A stretch of 64,000 nt of DNA. It comes from Runella rosea. GTDB lineage: Bacteria; Bacteroidota; Bacteroidia; Cytophagales; Spirosomataceae. Location: assembly GCF_003325355.1 (NCBI RefSeq), contig NZ_CP030852.1, forward strand, positions 1 to 64,000. Reading direction: 5' to 3'. The notes under the pieces are model-generated. The model worked only from the letters and a program-made list of their open reading frames with translations, searched no databases and had not been told where the DNA came from. Positions 43,961 through 53,605 of the stretch are shown one piece after another. Every line of letters begins with the position of its first letter. The stretch's first letter is position 1. The translations under genes were made by a program, and so were the position numbers.

Positions 43961-45916
43961 CTACCTAGCATTTTTGGCTGAATCTAGCCAGAGTGCTAGG
44001 TAAATAATACGACTCAACAGCCAGTTGTACCGGGTTTTTCTTTGCATTGGCACTCGATGCTCAAATACAACATTCACGATTTTTAAAAATAGGGTGCGGT
44101 CAATCACCTCCCAAATGGCATGACTTGGCGATTTAAATTGCTGATGCGCTGCCAAATAGAGTTGCTGGGCCGAAATCGTACCGTATTCCACAAAGTTGGC
44201 TTTGGTAAGTCGAGAAACAATTTGAGAAGGCAGAATCGTTTGTAAGCCATTCCGAATCAAACCACGTCCGCGTCCATGATCAAAGCTGATTTTGGCAGGG
44301 GTCGACAGGCCTAACTCTACAACATTTTTGTCGAAGAAAGGAAACGTATATTGATGGCCGTAATAAGCACCAATGTGATTTAATTGCTCATTACAGATTA
44401 CATTGGTTGTATTAAGAATTTGATTGGTAGAAACATTAAACTCCGACGAAATAGAAGCGCTCAATGCTTCGGTAGACTGAAGCACTCTTGCAGGTATCTG
44501 CTGTTTAAACTCAACACTAAATGCATTGTCAAGAAGGTTTTGATGAACAATTTTAGCCTTGACACGCTGAATGCAATACGCAATAATGGCCGATGTAGAG
44601 ATCCTAAGCGCCTGTTTTGTGATGGATAATGCCTTTAAAAAAGTACTAAATGGATGGGAGCGGAACCGCTTGGTTATATTGCCTCCAATGATGTGCAAGG
44701 CGTATTTTTCGTATTTTGAATGAGTGCTTAAGTCTCCGTTGTTATTCCCTAAAAAAGCCAGATTTCGCTCAGTGTATGAGATATATTGCAGACAGGCCAG
44801 GCGTAGTTCTTGCCAATCACTGGTGTCTATTAAGTAATCCAAGTACTCAAGACCGGTGGTGATAACACTGTCGCCGTCGTGCCCCGTGAGCAAACAATCA
44901 CAACCCAGTTGTTTGGCCTTTATCGAAACACTCAGGTGAAAACTGGACGGAATGATAAAGTGGTCGGGGCGGTCAAAAAGCTGATTGATTTTCAGTACAG
45001 CATCGAGCACGTCAGCGGTGGGATGTACGGTGTGGTGTTGCGTATGGTATTGCTTCACGACAGCTTCCACAAACGTAGATTCATCAGTCGAAGCCAGCCC
45101 TGTGTCAATGTTGAAGGTATGAAGTGAAGGGCGTTTTTGCTGGGTGAGTAAAGATTGGGCGATACAACTGACCGATGAAGAATCCAAACCACCGCTCAAA
45201 TGAGCGCCAATGCTCATTTTACCTTTTATTCGGGCGTCAATCGCGGCGGTAAAATGTTCTTTAAACAACGTTGAATATTCTTCGGGGCGGCTTATTTGGC
45301 TGAACTTTCCAAGGTTTGGGTTCCAGTAAGGTGCTAAATGTACTTTTTCGACATTGACTTCAAGAAAATGGCCCGGCAGAAGGCTGTAGATATTTTCGTA
45401 AAAAGTTTCTGAACTATAAGGTGTATACGTAGTACTCCAGGTTAGGTACTCCCTGAATTTATGTCTGTTGGGTGTTACTACTATTCCCGCAAGCCCAATC
45501 AAAGCTTTAATTTCGGTAGCAAAGGCAAAAAAACGACCCGGCTGATGTACATAGTAAAAGGGCATAACGCCCAGAATATCTCTTGCGCAAACCAGCGCCT
45601 GTTGGCGAGTATCCCACAAGGTTAGGGCGAAATCAGCATTTAACTCATTGAACGAAGAAAGGCCATTCTGAAGAAAACTAGAAATAAAAAGTTGATTGAT
45701 TGACGGGTTGGGAAAATCAGTATGCACCACGGCGTAAATACCAGCGGCATTGTTTGATTCAATTGTATTTCCAAACGCCAGCAGTGCTCCTTGGTCAATG
45801 ATTTGACCCGATACCTCTCCCCGGTGCCTTAGCCTTTGTTTAATATGTGTGAGGTCTTGGGCAGAAACCGCCTTACCATCAAACCGAATCATTCCCGCAA
45901 TCCCACCCATATTCAT
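43961..45916 (-). CDS. Asparagine synthetase homologue, probable lasso cyclase (C protein)
   Basis: About 651 aa. The N-terminal glutaminase-like domain begins MGGIAGMIRFDGKAVSAQDL, but the catalytic Cys2 of asparagine synthetase is Gly here, so glutamine use is unlikely. The synthetase domain has the PP-loop SGGLDSSSVSC near residue 250 and TGHDGDS near 360. Lasso cyclases activate an Asp/Glu side chain with ATP and close an isopeptide ring; loss of the glutaminase Cys is typical of them. The start could be the Met at 45937, 45916 or 45910. Next to a lasso-type precursor, a cyclase role is the best reading; other amide-forming roles remain possible. Confidence 0.75.
   Translation of the reverse strand: MNMGGIAGMIRFDGKAVSAQDLTHIKQRLRHRGEVSGQIIDQGALLAFGNTIESNNAAGIYAVVHTDFPNPSINQLFISSFLQNGLSSFNELNADFALTLWDTRQQALVCARDILGVMPFYYVHQPGRFFAFATEIKALIGLAGIVVTPNRHKFREYLTWSTTYTPYSSETFYENIYSLLPGHFLEVNVEKVHLAPYWNPNLGKFSQISRPEEYSTLFKEHFTAAIDARIKGKMSIGAHLSGGLDSSSVSCIAQSLLTQQKRPSLHTFNIDTGLASTDESTFVEAVVKQYHTQHHTVHPTADVLDAVLKINQLFDRPDHFIIPSSFHLSVSIKAKQLGCDCLLTGHDGDSVITTGLEYLDYLIDTSDWQELRLACLQYISYTERNLAFLGNNNGDLSTHSKYEKYALHIIGGNITKRFRSHPFSTFLKALSITKQALRISTSAIIAYCIQRVKAKIVHQNLLDNAFSVEFKQQIPARVLQSTEALSASISSEFNVSTNQILNTTNVICNEQLNHIGAYYGHQYTFPFFDKNVVELGLSTPAKISFDHGRGRGLIRNGLQTILPSQIVSRLTKANFVEYGTISAQQLYLAAHQQFKSPSHAIWEVIDRTLFLKIVNVVFEHRVPMQRKTRYNWLLSRIIYLALWLDSAKNAR
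43963..44001. terminator. Stem-loop at the end of the cyclase gene
   Basis: ACCTAGCA (43963-43970) pairs with TGCTAGGT (43994-44001) with an inner GGCT/AGCC pair. It overlaps the cyclase 3' end and may stop transcription from either side. Confidence 0.5.
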
Positions 45917-46080
45917 TAACGAAAAAAATAAAGACAATACGTGCGCTTTTAGCTCTTCAAGGTACTGATTATCCCCACGGCAAACAATCTTCTGCTGGAT
46001 TATGTCCTTGTAATATCTGCATTACTTTGTTATCTTTACCCAAGGTCGCTTTTAGTAGCTGTTTATCAATTGTTTAAACG

Positions 46081-46794
46081 ATGTTTAAGAAACACAATTT
46101 GTGGTTTTTTTTCCTGCTGTTTTTCCTTGGCTTGTGCGAAGGATGTCGGCAAATGAACCATGAACCCACCCCCGATGACGCGGCTTTTTTCCCCCTACAG
46201 GTTGGTGATTATTGGGTGTATCAGGTGACGCAGGAAAAGTATTTGGCCATTAAATCATCCCTAAAAAGTAGTTATCAATTTCAAGAAAAAATTAAGAGTT
46301 CATACCTTCAAAATGGTCAATTGTTTTATCTAGTTGAAGAGTCTACCCGGCAAACGGAGCAGTCTGCTTGGAAGCTCACGGGCATCCATACGGTTTATAA
46401 AAGCCTTTCGGAAGTTGTTAGTCAAGAAAACAACGTGCCGATGATTGAATTGGTCTTTCCCATTTTACTTACTACTTCTTGGAATTCTAATTTGTACAAT
46501 ACCCGCCCCGATACTAAACTCCAATATCAGAATCAAGGTAAAGCGTATAGAAGGGGGCCTTTGGGGTTTGATCGTACTATTTCAGTGATGGGAGACAATG
46601 ATTCTACCTTGGTCAATCAATCAAAATATTTCCGGATTTATGCCCCAAATATTGGTTTGGTGTACCGTGAAGATGTTGCTGTTGCCTTTTGCCAGTCGTC
46701 GTCTGATTGCATCGGCAAGGGCATCATTGAGTCAGGTGCAACAATGAAGTGGGAATTAATAGCGAGCAACCGATTGCTCAATACAACCAAATAA
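46081..46794 (+). CDS. Lipoprotein of unknown function
   Basis: 237 aa. The leader MFKKHNLWFFFLLFFLGLCE is followed by GCRQM, a lipobox with Cys22. PLQVGDYWVYQVTQEKY suggests the common Bacteroidota lipoprotein opening seen in adhesin- or substrate-like proteins. It ends overlapping the convergent C25 peptidase gene by 17 bases. Divergent from the cyclase gene with about 140 bases between. Confidence 0.7.
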   Translation: MFKKHNLWFFFLLFFLGLCEGCRQMNHEPTPDDAAFFPLQVGDYWVYQVTQEKYLAIKSSLKSSYQFQEKIKSSYLQNGQLFYLVEESTRQTEQSAWKLTGIHTVYKSLSEVVSQENNVPMIELVFPILLTTSWNSNLYNTRPDTKLQYQNQGKAYRRGPLGFDRTISVMGDNDSTLVNQSKYFRIYAPNIGLVYREDVAVAFCQSSSDCIGKGIIESGATMKWELIASNRLLNTTK

Positions 46795-49700
46795 GTTTTC
46801 CAGTATGCATTTCTGCTTGCCCGTTTTTTCGGATTAGCCGTAATTTATAGATGTAATGCCCGGGGGCTTTTGCCTGCCATAGAAAAGTGTTTTTACCAGC
46901 TTCGACGGGGTAATTGCCATCGAAAACAAGTAATCCCAATAGGTTATAAATGGTCAGTCGCGACTCGGTCGGCAATTCCTCTCTGTTCAGGTTCAATTCA
47001 AACTTGACATATGAAATGGCTGGGTTCGGATAAGCCAAAAAAGTAATAGGGGCATTGGGGGGTAAGGGGTTGAGTGTTAGCGTATAGGGGTTTTTTGTTC
47101 GATTACCTGAGGCATCTTTTCCAAAAATAATGAGCTGGTAGGTTTTGTCTTCATCGAGGTCTAAATGGGTTGAGGCTCGCAGCCGATTGTCCGAAAAAGC
47201 GGTAATTTTCACTAATTCTGGGGATATTTTTTGAGGGCTACAGGTACTGCACGCCAACAAAAAAACCTCAAATGCACTTAAATCACTGGCCGACAATGGG
47301 TTCTCATCCACGAGATAAATATCTACTTTCGGTTTTGGGTCAACGAGGGCGTAGTTTTCTTTCATGACCCCGTTAATAAAAACACTAAGTACTGGGCTGA
47401 CTACATCGGGTACAAGATTGGGTGGAAAACTGTTGCCCGTTGCCTGCGTCCAATCAATCAGAAGGGTGGTGGTATTGTTGGCTTTGTTCAGTTCAATAAA
47501 ATGGTTGTTGGGGTCAATGCGTACTTCAATTTTGTTCAATATAGTATCCGTTGGTATGGTATGATACACCGTATCGCGGTAACGAAAACCGTTGACTAGA
47601 ATTATTTTTTCGGTGGAGACTTTTCCCGTAATTTTCAATAACAATGAGACAGGTCGATCGGGCACGAATTTGCCTAAATTACTGATGGGAATTACCACTC
47701 GAATCGAATCACTGTTTTTGAGCGTACTTCCCGTGACCGAAGATTGAATGTAGATATCTTTTTGCGCCACGGCAAAATCGGGGCTTGATAATGGATATGG
47801 GATAAATGCGGGGTCTCCTTGAAGCACCATTTGCAACAAAACTGATACGTCAAAAGCACTAATGCTCTCTTTTTCAAGGTTTTCGTTCAGGAGTTGTTGG
47901 GTTCTGCCTAGCGATAACCCAAATGTGTTTACGTTGGTAAATAAATTGCCGTAAAGTTTAGTCAAGTAGCGGGTGGTGGGTGCTTCGTAGCTATAGTAGG
48001 AGTGGGCGAGTACTGCTGCCGCCCCTTTCTCAGGGGCCAACAGCCAGTCGGTAGAGAGGGTATTAAAACGGGAAAAAATCTCCCCAACTCCACAACCATT
48101 AAAAATCATGAGGGGATAAAATCGGTTACGGAAACCATTCTCTGGCGGTGAAGCAAAACCAAAATTTAGGTCGGTGATGGAGGGCCCCGCGTGGCCAATA
48201 AATGTAATCAAGCTGGTGCCCTCATTGACAATCGGAGCAATATCAATGGATTCTACCTTTTCGTAAGGATTGCTTTTGTGGAAGGATGTTATCTTTCCAC
48301 CCACAAATCCGTTTCTAAATATATCTCCCAGATGTTGGATTGCGGCCTTCAAACTTTGCGCTTCGTCGTGGGTTTTTCCACCGCTGATGTGAACGATGTT
48401 TTTACGCCATAAACCCTCAGAAAATGTTTCCTCCAACTGTTTGAGTTTGGCCAGATAGGACAGAACCTGCTCGTCGGTAGTTACGTTGAGTCTTCCTGTG
48501 GGTATGGCGGGGGTATTGGCCGAAAAGCCTTTTAAACCAGACGTCAACAAAATATCGGAGCCTGGATAACCGATTGTCGGCACTAAATCATCGGCGGCAG
48601 TTTTGACAAAATAGGGATAACTACAGGCTTTACCGATTAGCAGTAAATTTTTTACCGCCGTATTTGATAGCATAAAATCCGCAAAACGACGTATGGCTAA
48701 CGGACCCCGCTCGCCGTAGTTAAACGCATCATAGAGAGAATCAGCCTCTACCATGAGTATCTTGTGCCCTCCCCCGATCGAGGAGGCACGGTAGTCGGCA
48801 TAAGCTTTGGCTGAGTGTTTTAGCGAAGTATGGGTAATAATCACGTAATCTGTTGATGCAGAGAAGGTCAATTGAAATTTGACTGGCGCAATCCCCATTG
48901 GTTTCAACGACTGAGTCGTCAACAGAATGTCGCGGTTGCGGGTTGTTTCATCGACCACTATCTGCGCTTGGCCGTCACTAATTTCCAAAGTTAAGAGTCT
49001 GCAATTGGATTTGTCGGTTATGTCATAGCCTGTGGCGGTCGTGGGCACATTTTGTACCAAAAGTAAAGCAGACTGACGGGCGTTGGCCAGAAGGTGAAAT
49101 ACCTTGGAGGACACCCCCGCCATGTCGAAGGCCTGCGGATAGGATAGTTTTACGTAGGTAATTGAAAATTGATTTTTAATGTTGGTTTTTTTGGGCTCAA
49201 AACGTACGCTAAGGCGTTGGTTGAGCACCGAACTTGCCGCAATGGTGGTCTGGAATGTCTGGCTCATAAATCCCCAAAAATCCAAGGAGGGCAGGGTGGT
49301 TTGGGGATTGGTGTCTACTTGAATCTCAATTTGATGAAACAGATTATCCCGACCGTTGATCATGCCTTCCAGTTTGATGGGCCAATTGGTTTCGATTTGA
49401 TTCACCAATTTGAAATGAACTACACCAATGGAGTCAGAGGTCAGGAGGTTTCCAGACCATCCCTCTCCAGGCTCAAAATAACTTTGTTGGAGCGTAGGTT
49501 CGATTCCTTTCAAACTGTTAAAAGTATATTCTTTTATGAAGGCTTGGACGGTCTCTTCAAGGTGGAATTTTTCAAGGATAAGGCCTTGTGCGGAGGTATT
49601 TAATTCCAAAATTCGTTTGCCAGCAGATGAAGGATGGATGGTTAGGAAATAGGCAGCAACGTCCGAAAATAGCGTTTGATAGGGGTGTAGCCTTTTTTGT

Positions 49701-50062
49701 GGCCGATAGAGCAGCGAATCTTGACTCCCGTCGTTTCCTTCGCCGTAGAATTCAAGGTAATCAGTGTCTTCAAAAATCCCGTTTTGTTGGCCTACAATGC
49801 GTATGGCTATTTCCTTTCCTCGCCAGAATAATTGCCAATGAATAGGGTTTGTCTGGAGAAAAGTAGCATCTGCGTTTTTAATATCCTGATAACTGATACG
49901 ATAAATTCCCGATTGCGTAATTGAAAATTTTAAATATTTCTGATTGGGCCTAATCCATTCGTTGACCAACTGACTTTGAGCATTTAAGGTCAGGGTATTG
50001 AAACACAACCACGCTAGAAGTATTATTTTTACACTTTCAAAGTGAAACAATGTTTTACGCAT
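46778..50062 (-). CDS. C25 (gingipain/PorU-like) cysteine peptidase with T9SS C-terminal domain
   Basis: 1094 aa with a signal peptide (ILLAWLCFNTLTLNAQ). The N-terminal part is a PorU-like prodomain (WIRPNQKYLKFSITQSGIYR). The peptidase domain lies at about residues 420-760 with catalytic His in LITFIGHAGPS and Cys in MIFNGCGVGEIF. C-terminal Ig-like domains precede a sorting-type domain (FLAYPNPAISYVKFELNLNR). PorU is the sortase of the type IX system; a second plasmid-borne copy could be such a sortase or a T9SS cargo peptidase. The adjacent ice-binding protein is a plausible T9SS substrate. Confidence 0.82.
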   Translation of the reverse strand: MRKTLFHFESVKIILLAWLCFNTLTLNAQSQLVNEWIRPNQKYLKFSITQSGIYRISYQDIKNADATFLQTNPIHWQLFWRGKEIAIRIVGQQNGIFEDTDYLEFYGEGNDGSQDSLLYRPQKRLHPYQTLFSDVAAYFLTIHPSSAGKRILELNTSAQGLILEKFHLEETVQAFIKEYTFNSLKGIEPTLQQSYFEPGEGWSGNLLTSDSIGVVHFKLVNQIETNWPIKLEGMINGRDNLFHQIEIQVDTNPQTTLPSLDFWGFMSQTFQTTIAASSVLNQRLSVRFEPKKTNIKNQFSITYVKLSYPQAFDMAGVSSKVFHLLANARQSALLLVQNVPTTATGYDITDKSNCRLLTLEISDGQAQIVVDETTRNRDILLTTQSLKPMGIAPVKFQLTFSASTDYVIITHTSLKHSAKAYADYRASSIGGGHKILMVEADSLYDAFNYGERGPLAIRRFADFMLSNTAVKNLLLIGKACSYPYFVKTAADDLVPTIGYPGSDILLTSGLKGFSANTPAIPTGRLNVTTDEQVLSYLAKLKQLEETFSEGLWRKNIVHISGGKTHDEAQSLKAAIQHLGDIFRNGFVGGKITSFHKSNPYEKVESIDIAPIVNEGTSLITFIGHAGPSITDLNFGFASPPENGFRNRFYPLMIFNGCGVGEIFSRFNTLSTDWLLAPEKGAAAVLAHSYYSYEAPTTRYLTKLYGNLFTNVNTFGLSLGRTQQLLNENLEKESISAFDVSVLLQMVLQGDPAFIPYPLSSPDFAVAQKDIYIQSSVTGSTLKNSDSIRVVIPISNLGKFVPDRPVSLLLKITGKVSTEKIILVNGFRYRDTVYHTIPTDTILNKIEVRIDPNNHFIELNKANNTTTLLIDWTQATGNSFPPNLVPDVVSPVLSVFINGVMKENYALVDPKPKVDIYLVDENPLSASDLSAFEVFLLACSTCSPQKISPELVKITAFSDNRLRASTHLDLDEDKTYQLIIFGKDASGNRTKNPYTLTLNPLPPNAPITFLAYPNPAISYVKFELNLNREELPTESRLTIYNLLGLLVFDGNYPVEAGKNTFLWQAKAPGHYIYKLRLIRKNGQAEMHTGKLIWLY

Positions 50063-50711
50063 AACTCAGGTTGTATATTAAAGTGGATTCTGGATTACCC
50101 AGAAAAGTGCAAAAATGAGATATTTGTAGTATTTCGTGTATAGAACTTAAATGTATGCTTCATGACAAAACTAAATTACTTTGATTAATGAAATATGAGG
50201 TAGTCCTTGTGTCGATAGCTATCATGTATTGTTCACTGTACTTCTAATTCTCCTCCAACACTCAATTACATAGAAAGCTTTAACAAGGTAGACATTTTTT
50301 TTGGATGGTAAGTATCAGAAAATGGCTCTCCCTAAGGGGTAAATACACTGGCGGTTCAAGTTTCAGCCTTTAACTGACCTTGAAATATTAAAACGATTAT
50401 TTTTTTGGTAGAAGAAGCCATTGTCTTGGCTGTCTGTGAGGGTGATTTTTAAAAAAAGGGAGGTTGATTATTTGTTAAAACCGTGATTTGTTTATACCAA
50501 TGTCTACTTAAACACATAGTATGTAAATAGTTGGTATCCAAATGGTTGTCTTAGTTTGGTTAGGTGCTTGTGTAGTAAAATTTAATAAAAAATCAATTAT
50601 TCAGATTCTGTGGTAGTATGTTCCCAAGATTTGCATTTTGGTTTATCTTGAAGTAAATGGATAAATTAAATCTGACTTAATCGAAAGCCATCGTTTAATC
50701 GACTAAATTTA
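50063..50711. other. Intergenic stretch without a visible gene
   Basis: About 650 AT-rich bases between the C25 peptidase start and the histidine kinase stop. No frame looks coding and no strong repeat was seen. It should hold the promoter of the peptidase gene and the terminator of the kinase operon. Confidence 0.5.
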
Positions 50712-52610
50712 TTAAATCCCTAACACCGTGCGATTCCCCAAGACCTTTTCAAATTGGAGAAAGGTTGAGTATCCTTCCGTTGTTTCAATGATTTTGGATT
50801 CTCCTTTGAGTTTTTTACTTAAAATCTTTACCAGATTCAATCCAAAAGCGGTTCCATTATTTAATTCTGGGGCTTTGGCGGAGCCAATACCATTGTCTTT
50901 TACTTGAAGGCAGAGTTTGCCATTTTCCTCACATAATGAAAGTTCAATCTCGCCTGTTCGCCCCTCTGGGAAAGCATATTTAAGAGAATTGGTTAATAAT
51001 TCATTAACAATGAGGCCAATAATCATGGCGGTGTCGACGTCTAAATAAATCTGATCTAGCTTATAATTAATCTTCACTTGTTCGGTGGTAATCAAGCCAA
51101 ATGAATCCAATAACGAAATACCTAGATTTTTGAGATAATCGTTCATATCAACCGTTCCTGGATTGACTCCCATGTATAATTTTTGGTGAATCAGCCCCAT
51201 CGCTTCCACCCGGTTTTCACTTTCTCGAATGGCTTCCAAAGCCACTTTATCTTTTATGTATCTACTTTGAAGATGCAATAAACTGGAAAGAACTTGAAGG
51301 TTGTTTTTCACGCGGTGATGAATTTCTCTTATCAGATACTCCTTTTCTTTATTGCGCTGGCGCAATGTACGAATGAGTCTGAAGAGCATCAGGCCACCAA
51401 TTAACATGAGGCCAAGGAAGGAAGATAAAGCCCAAAGTTTTATCCTATCTTCCGATAGTTGCTTATTTTGTAAGGCAATTTGAGTCTCCTTCTGCTCGGA
51501 TTCATATTGGGTTTTTAAACTCGAAAATTGAGTGCTATTCTGAATACGGAGCAGACTGTCACCGATATAGGATGCTTTTTTTTGAAAGTAGAAGGCAGAA
51601 TCGTATTGGTTAAGCTGGCCATAGGCTTCGGCCAGAAGTTTATAATTATCTACAGCCTGTTGGGAGTGAAATGTTTTTTTTAGAAGTTTTTCATTTTCAA
51701 GGAGATAAGGCAAGGCATCTCGATATTGCTCCATCAGTTTGTAAACCTGGCCAATATTGCCAGTAACCGATGAGGTGAGCCAATAAATTCCGCTGCGTTG
51801 GGCTATTTGAAGACTTTGGTTGTAATCCGCTAGGGCGGATGAATATTGTCGCTTTTTTATGTAAGTATTGGCTCTACTATTCAGTGAAAGAGCAATATCA
51901 ATGTCGTAGTTGAAGAGGCGCCTGATTGCTAGACTTTCGTTATGAAATGCCAACGCTTTTTGAATGTTACCAGACTGCAGCCAAGCATCCCCGAGAATTT
52001 GGGCCGATGTGGAGAGGTCCCTTAAAATATTTGATTGTTTTTGTTCATCGTACGCTTTTTGAGCATAATTGATTGCGTCTTCCAATTTATTCTGAGAAAA
52101 AAAAACGAAGGCTAATTCAGAATTAGCCTTTGCAATACCAATGGGGTCATTGAGTTTTTGATAAATTGTAAGCGCCCGAAATCCGTAAAGTAGCGCTTTT
52201 TCAAAATTGCCCAGATTGTTATATACCCAACAGATTTTACCAAAAATTCTGGCTTCCCATTTTAAATTATTTTGTTTTTGGAATGCGTACAAAGCCCGAT
52301 TGTAGTAATAAAAGGCAGAATCGGGTTGGCTTAAATTCGCCCCAGCATTTCCTAGATTAAATTCAATTTTGGGTATCCATTCTAGGTGGTTATTTACTTT
52401 AGCAATATGGTATGAAAGATGAAAGATTCTTTTTGCCCTTCTGATATCGGTGTTGTTTACAGATTCAGCTAAATTATATAATTTTCTGATTTTAAGTAGG
52501 TTATTATCCAATAACAAAATCTTTTTCACAGAACTATCAGGGAGAGTATTTTGTGAAAAAACCGAAAAACTAAACAAAAAAGCCAGTGTTTTGAGTAAAG
52601 TTTTTTTCAT
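50712..52610 (-). CDS. TPR sensor histidine kinase (HisKA_2 type)
   Basis: 632 aa. A signal peptide, then TPR repeats over about residues 40-350, a membrane helix (WALSSFLGLMLIGGLMLFRL) near 405, the HisKA_2 box REIHHRVKNNLQVLSSLLHL with phospho-accepting His near 432 and a HATPase_c domain (LIVNELLTNSLKYAFPEGRT; VKDNGIGSAK). Family members signal through a cognate regulator; the LytTR gene ends 13 bases upstream of the start on the same strand and is the likely partner. Confidence 0.88.
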   Translation of the reverse strand: MKKTLLKTLAFLFSFSVFSQNTLPDSSVKKILLLDNNLLKIRKLYNLAESVNNTDIRRAKRIFHLSYHIAKVNNHLEWIPKIEFNLGNAGANLSQPDSAFYYYNRALYAFQKQNNLKWEARIFGKICWVYNNLGNFEKALLYGFRALTIYQKLNDPIGIAKANSELAFVFFSQNKLEDAINYAQKAYDEQKQSNILRDLSTSAQILGDAWLQSGNIQKALAFHNESLAIRRLFNYDIDIALSLNSRANTYIKKRQYSSALADYNQSLQIAQRSGIYWLTSSVTGNIGQVYKLMEQYRDALPYLLENEKLLKKTFHSQQAVDNYKLLAEAYGQLNQYDSAFYFQKKASYIGDSLLRIQNSTQFSSLKTQYESEQKETQIALQNKQLSEDRIKLWALSSFLGLMLIGGLMLFRLIRTLRQRNKEKEYLIREIHHRVKNNLQVLSSLLHLQSRYIKDKVALEAIRESENRVEAMGLIHQKLYMGVNPGTVDMNDYLKNLGISLLDSFGLITTEQVKINYKLDQIYLDVDTAMIIGLIVNELLTNSLKYAFPEGRTGEIELSLCEENGKLCLQVKDNGIGSAKAPELNNGTAFGLNLVKILSKKLKGESKIIETTEGYSTFLQFEKVLGNRTVLGI

Positions 52611-52623
52611 TATTGAAATGAAA

Positions 52624-53367
52624 TTAAGAAATTTTCTTTAAACGTCCCATGATTTCCTCTCTGGCTGATTTGCTGACGGGGATTTGATGTTTACCAATAT
52701 AAAGTGAAAGGTCACCAATTTGCTCAACGTGATTCAAATTAACGATAAAAGAACGGTGCACCCTCAAAAATTCAGATAGATTGCTGAGGGTTTCACTAAA
52801 TTTACCCAAGGTTTGTAAAATTTGAATCTCTTTGGTTCGGGTAAATACTTTACAGTAATAATCGTTGGCTTCGACCCATTGGATGTCCTGAAAAAACAAA
52901 CGTTCCATGCCGTTTTTGACTTTGACAAAAAGCCGGTCTTGAAGAACGTAGGCACTTTCATTTTCTACAACATCAACCATTTTTTTTGTTTTCTCCGCCG
53001 ATTGAATGATGGCCAACTCAATAGCATGTTTTAAATCCCGACCACGATAAGGTTTTGAAAGAAAAGCCGCTGGACCAGTGGTTTTTGCTTTTGAAAAGGT
53101 GATTTCATCGGAATTTCCCGTTAAAAAAATGATTGGGAATTGGAATTTTTTTGAAATCTGCCTTACAGTTTCAATTCCATCCCATTTTCCCGACAGCTGT
53201 ACATCCATGATTAGTAAATCTGGCGAAGATTTTTGAATGGATTCATAAGCGTCTTCACCATTTTCGAAGAGCCCAATCACTTCATAGCCCATTTCTTCAA
53301 GGCGGTCTTGGAGGTCTGCTCCAATTATTGCGTCATCTTCAACAATAACGATTTGAATAGCATCCAT
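52624..53367 (-). CDS. LytTR family response regulator
   Basis: 247 aa. The receiver domain has VIVEDDAIIGADLQDRLEEM and the phospho-accepting Asp in LLIMDVQLSGKWDG near residue 55, with Lys in FLSKPYRG. The LytTR DNA-binding domain covers about 150-245 (FFQDIQWVEANDYYCKVFTR; FLRVHRSFIVNLNHVEQIG). It is directly upstream of the TPR kinase gene and forms a two-component pair with it. Confidence 0.9.
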   Translation of the reverse strand: MDAIQIVIVEDDAIIGADLQDRLEEMGYEVIGLFENGEDAYESIQKSSPDLLIMDVQLSGKWDGIETVRQISKKFQFPIIFLTGNSDEITFSKAKTTGPAAFLSKPYRGRDLKHAIELAIIQSAEKTKKMVDVVENESAYVLQDRLFVKVKNGMERLFFQDIQWVEANDYYCKVFTRTKEIQILQTLGKFSETLSNLSEFLRVHRSFIVNLNHVEQIGDLSLYIGKHQIPVSKSAREEIMGRLKKIS

Positions 53368-53520
53368 GATTTACTTAAAGTGTTGAGTAAAAATGTCAAT
53401 GTTACCTGTATACTAAATGAGGGCCCAATTAAGCCATTTTAAGGACAAAGAACATTCTTTTGTGTACGAAGGGGCTAAAAAATATATGCCAATCGGTGTT
53501 TTTATTTATACAAAAAAAAA

Positions 53521-53562
53521 CAGACCTCGAAACTATACCTAAAAGGCGTCGTTTCGGGCCTG
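53521..53562. terminator. Terminator hairpin, T tracts on both strands
   Basis: CAGACCTCGAAAC (53521-53533) pairs imperfectly with GTTTCGGGCCTG (53551-53562), with A9 before and T9 after. It separates the PP2C regulator operon from the LytTR pair. Confidence 0.7.
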
Positions 53563-53605
53563 CTTTTTTTTTAATTTTATTCACTTAAGAAACGAAATTT
53601 GTCCC

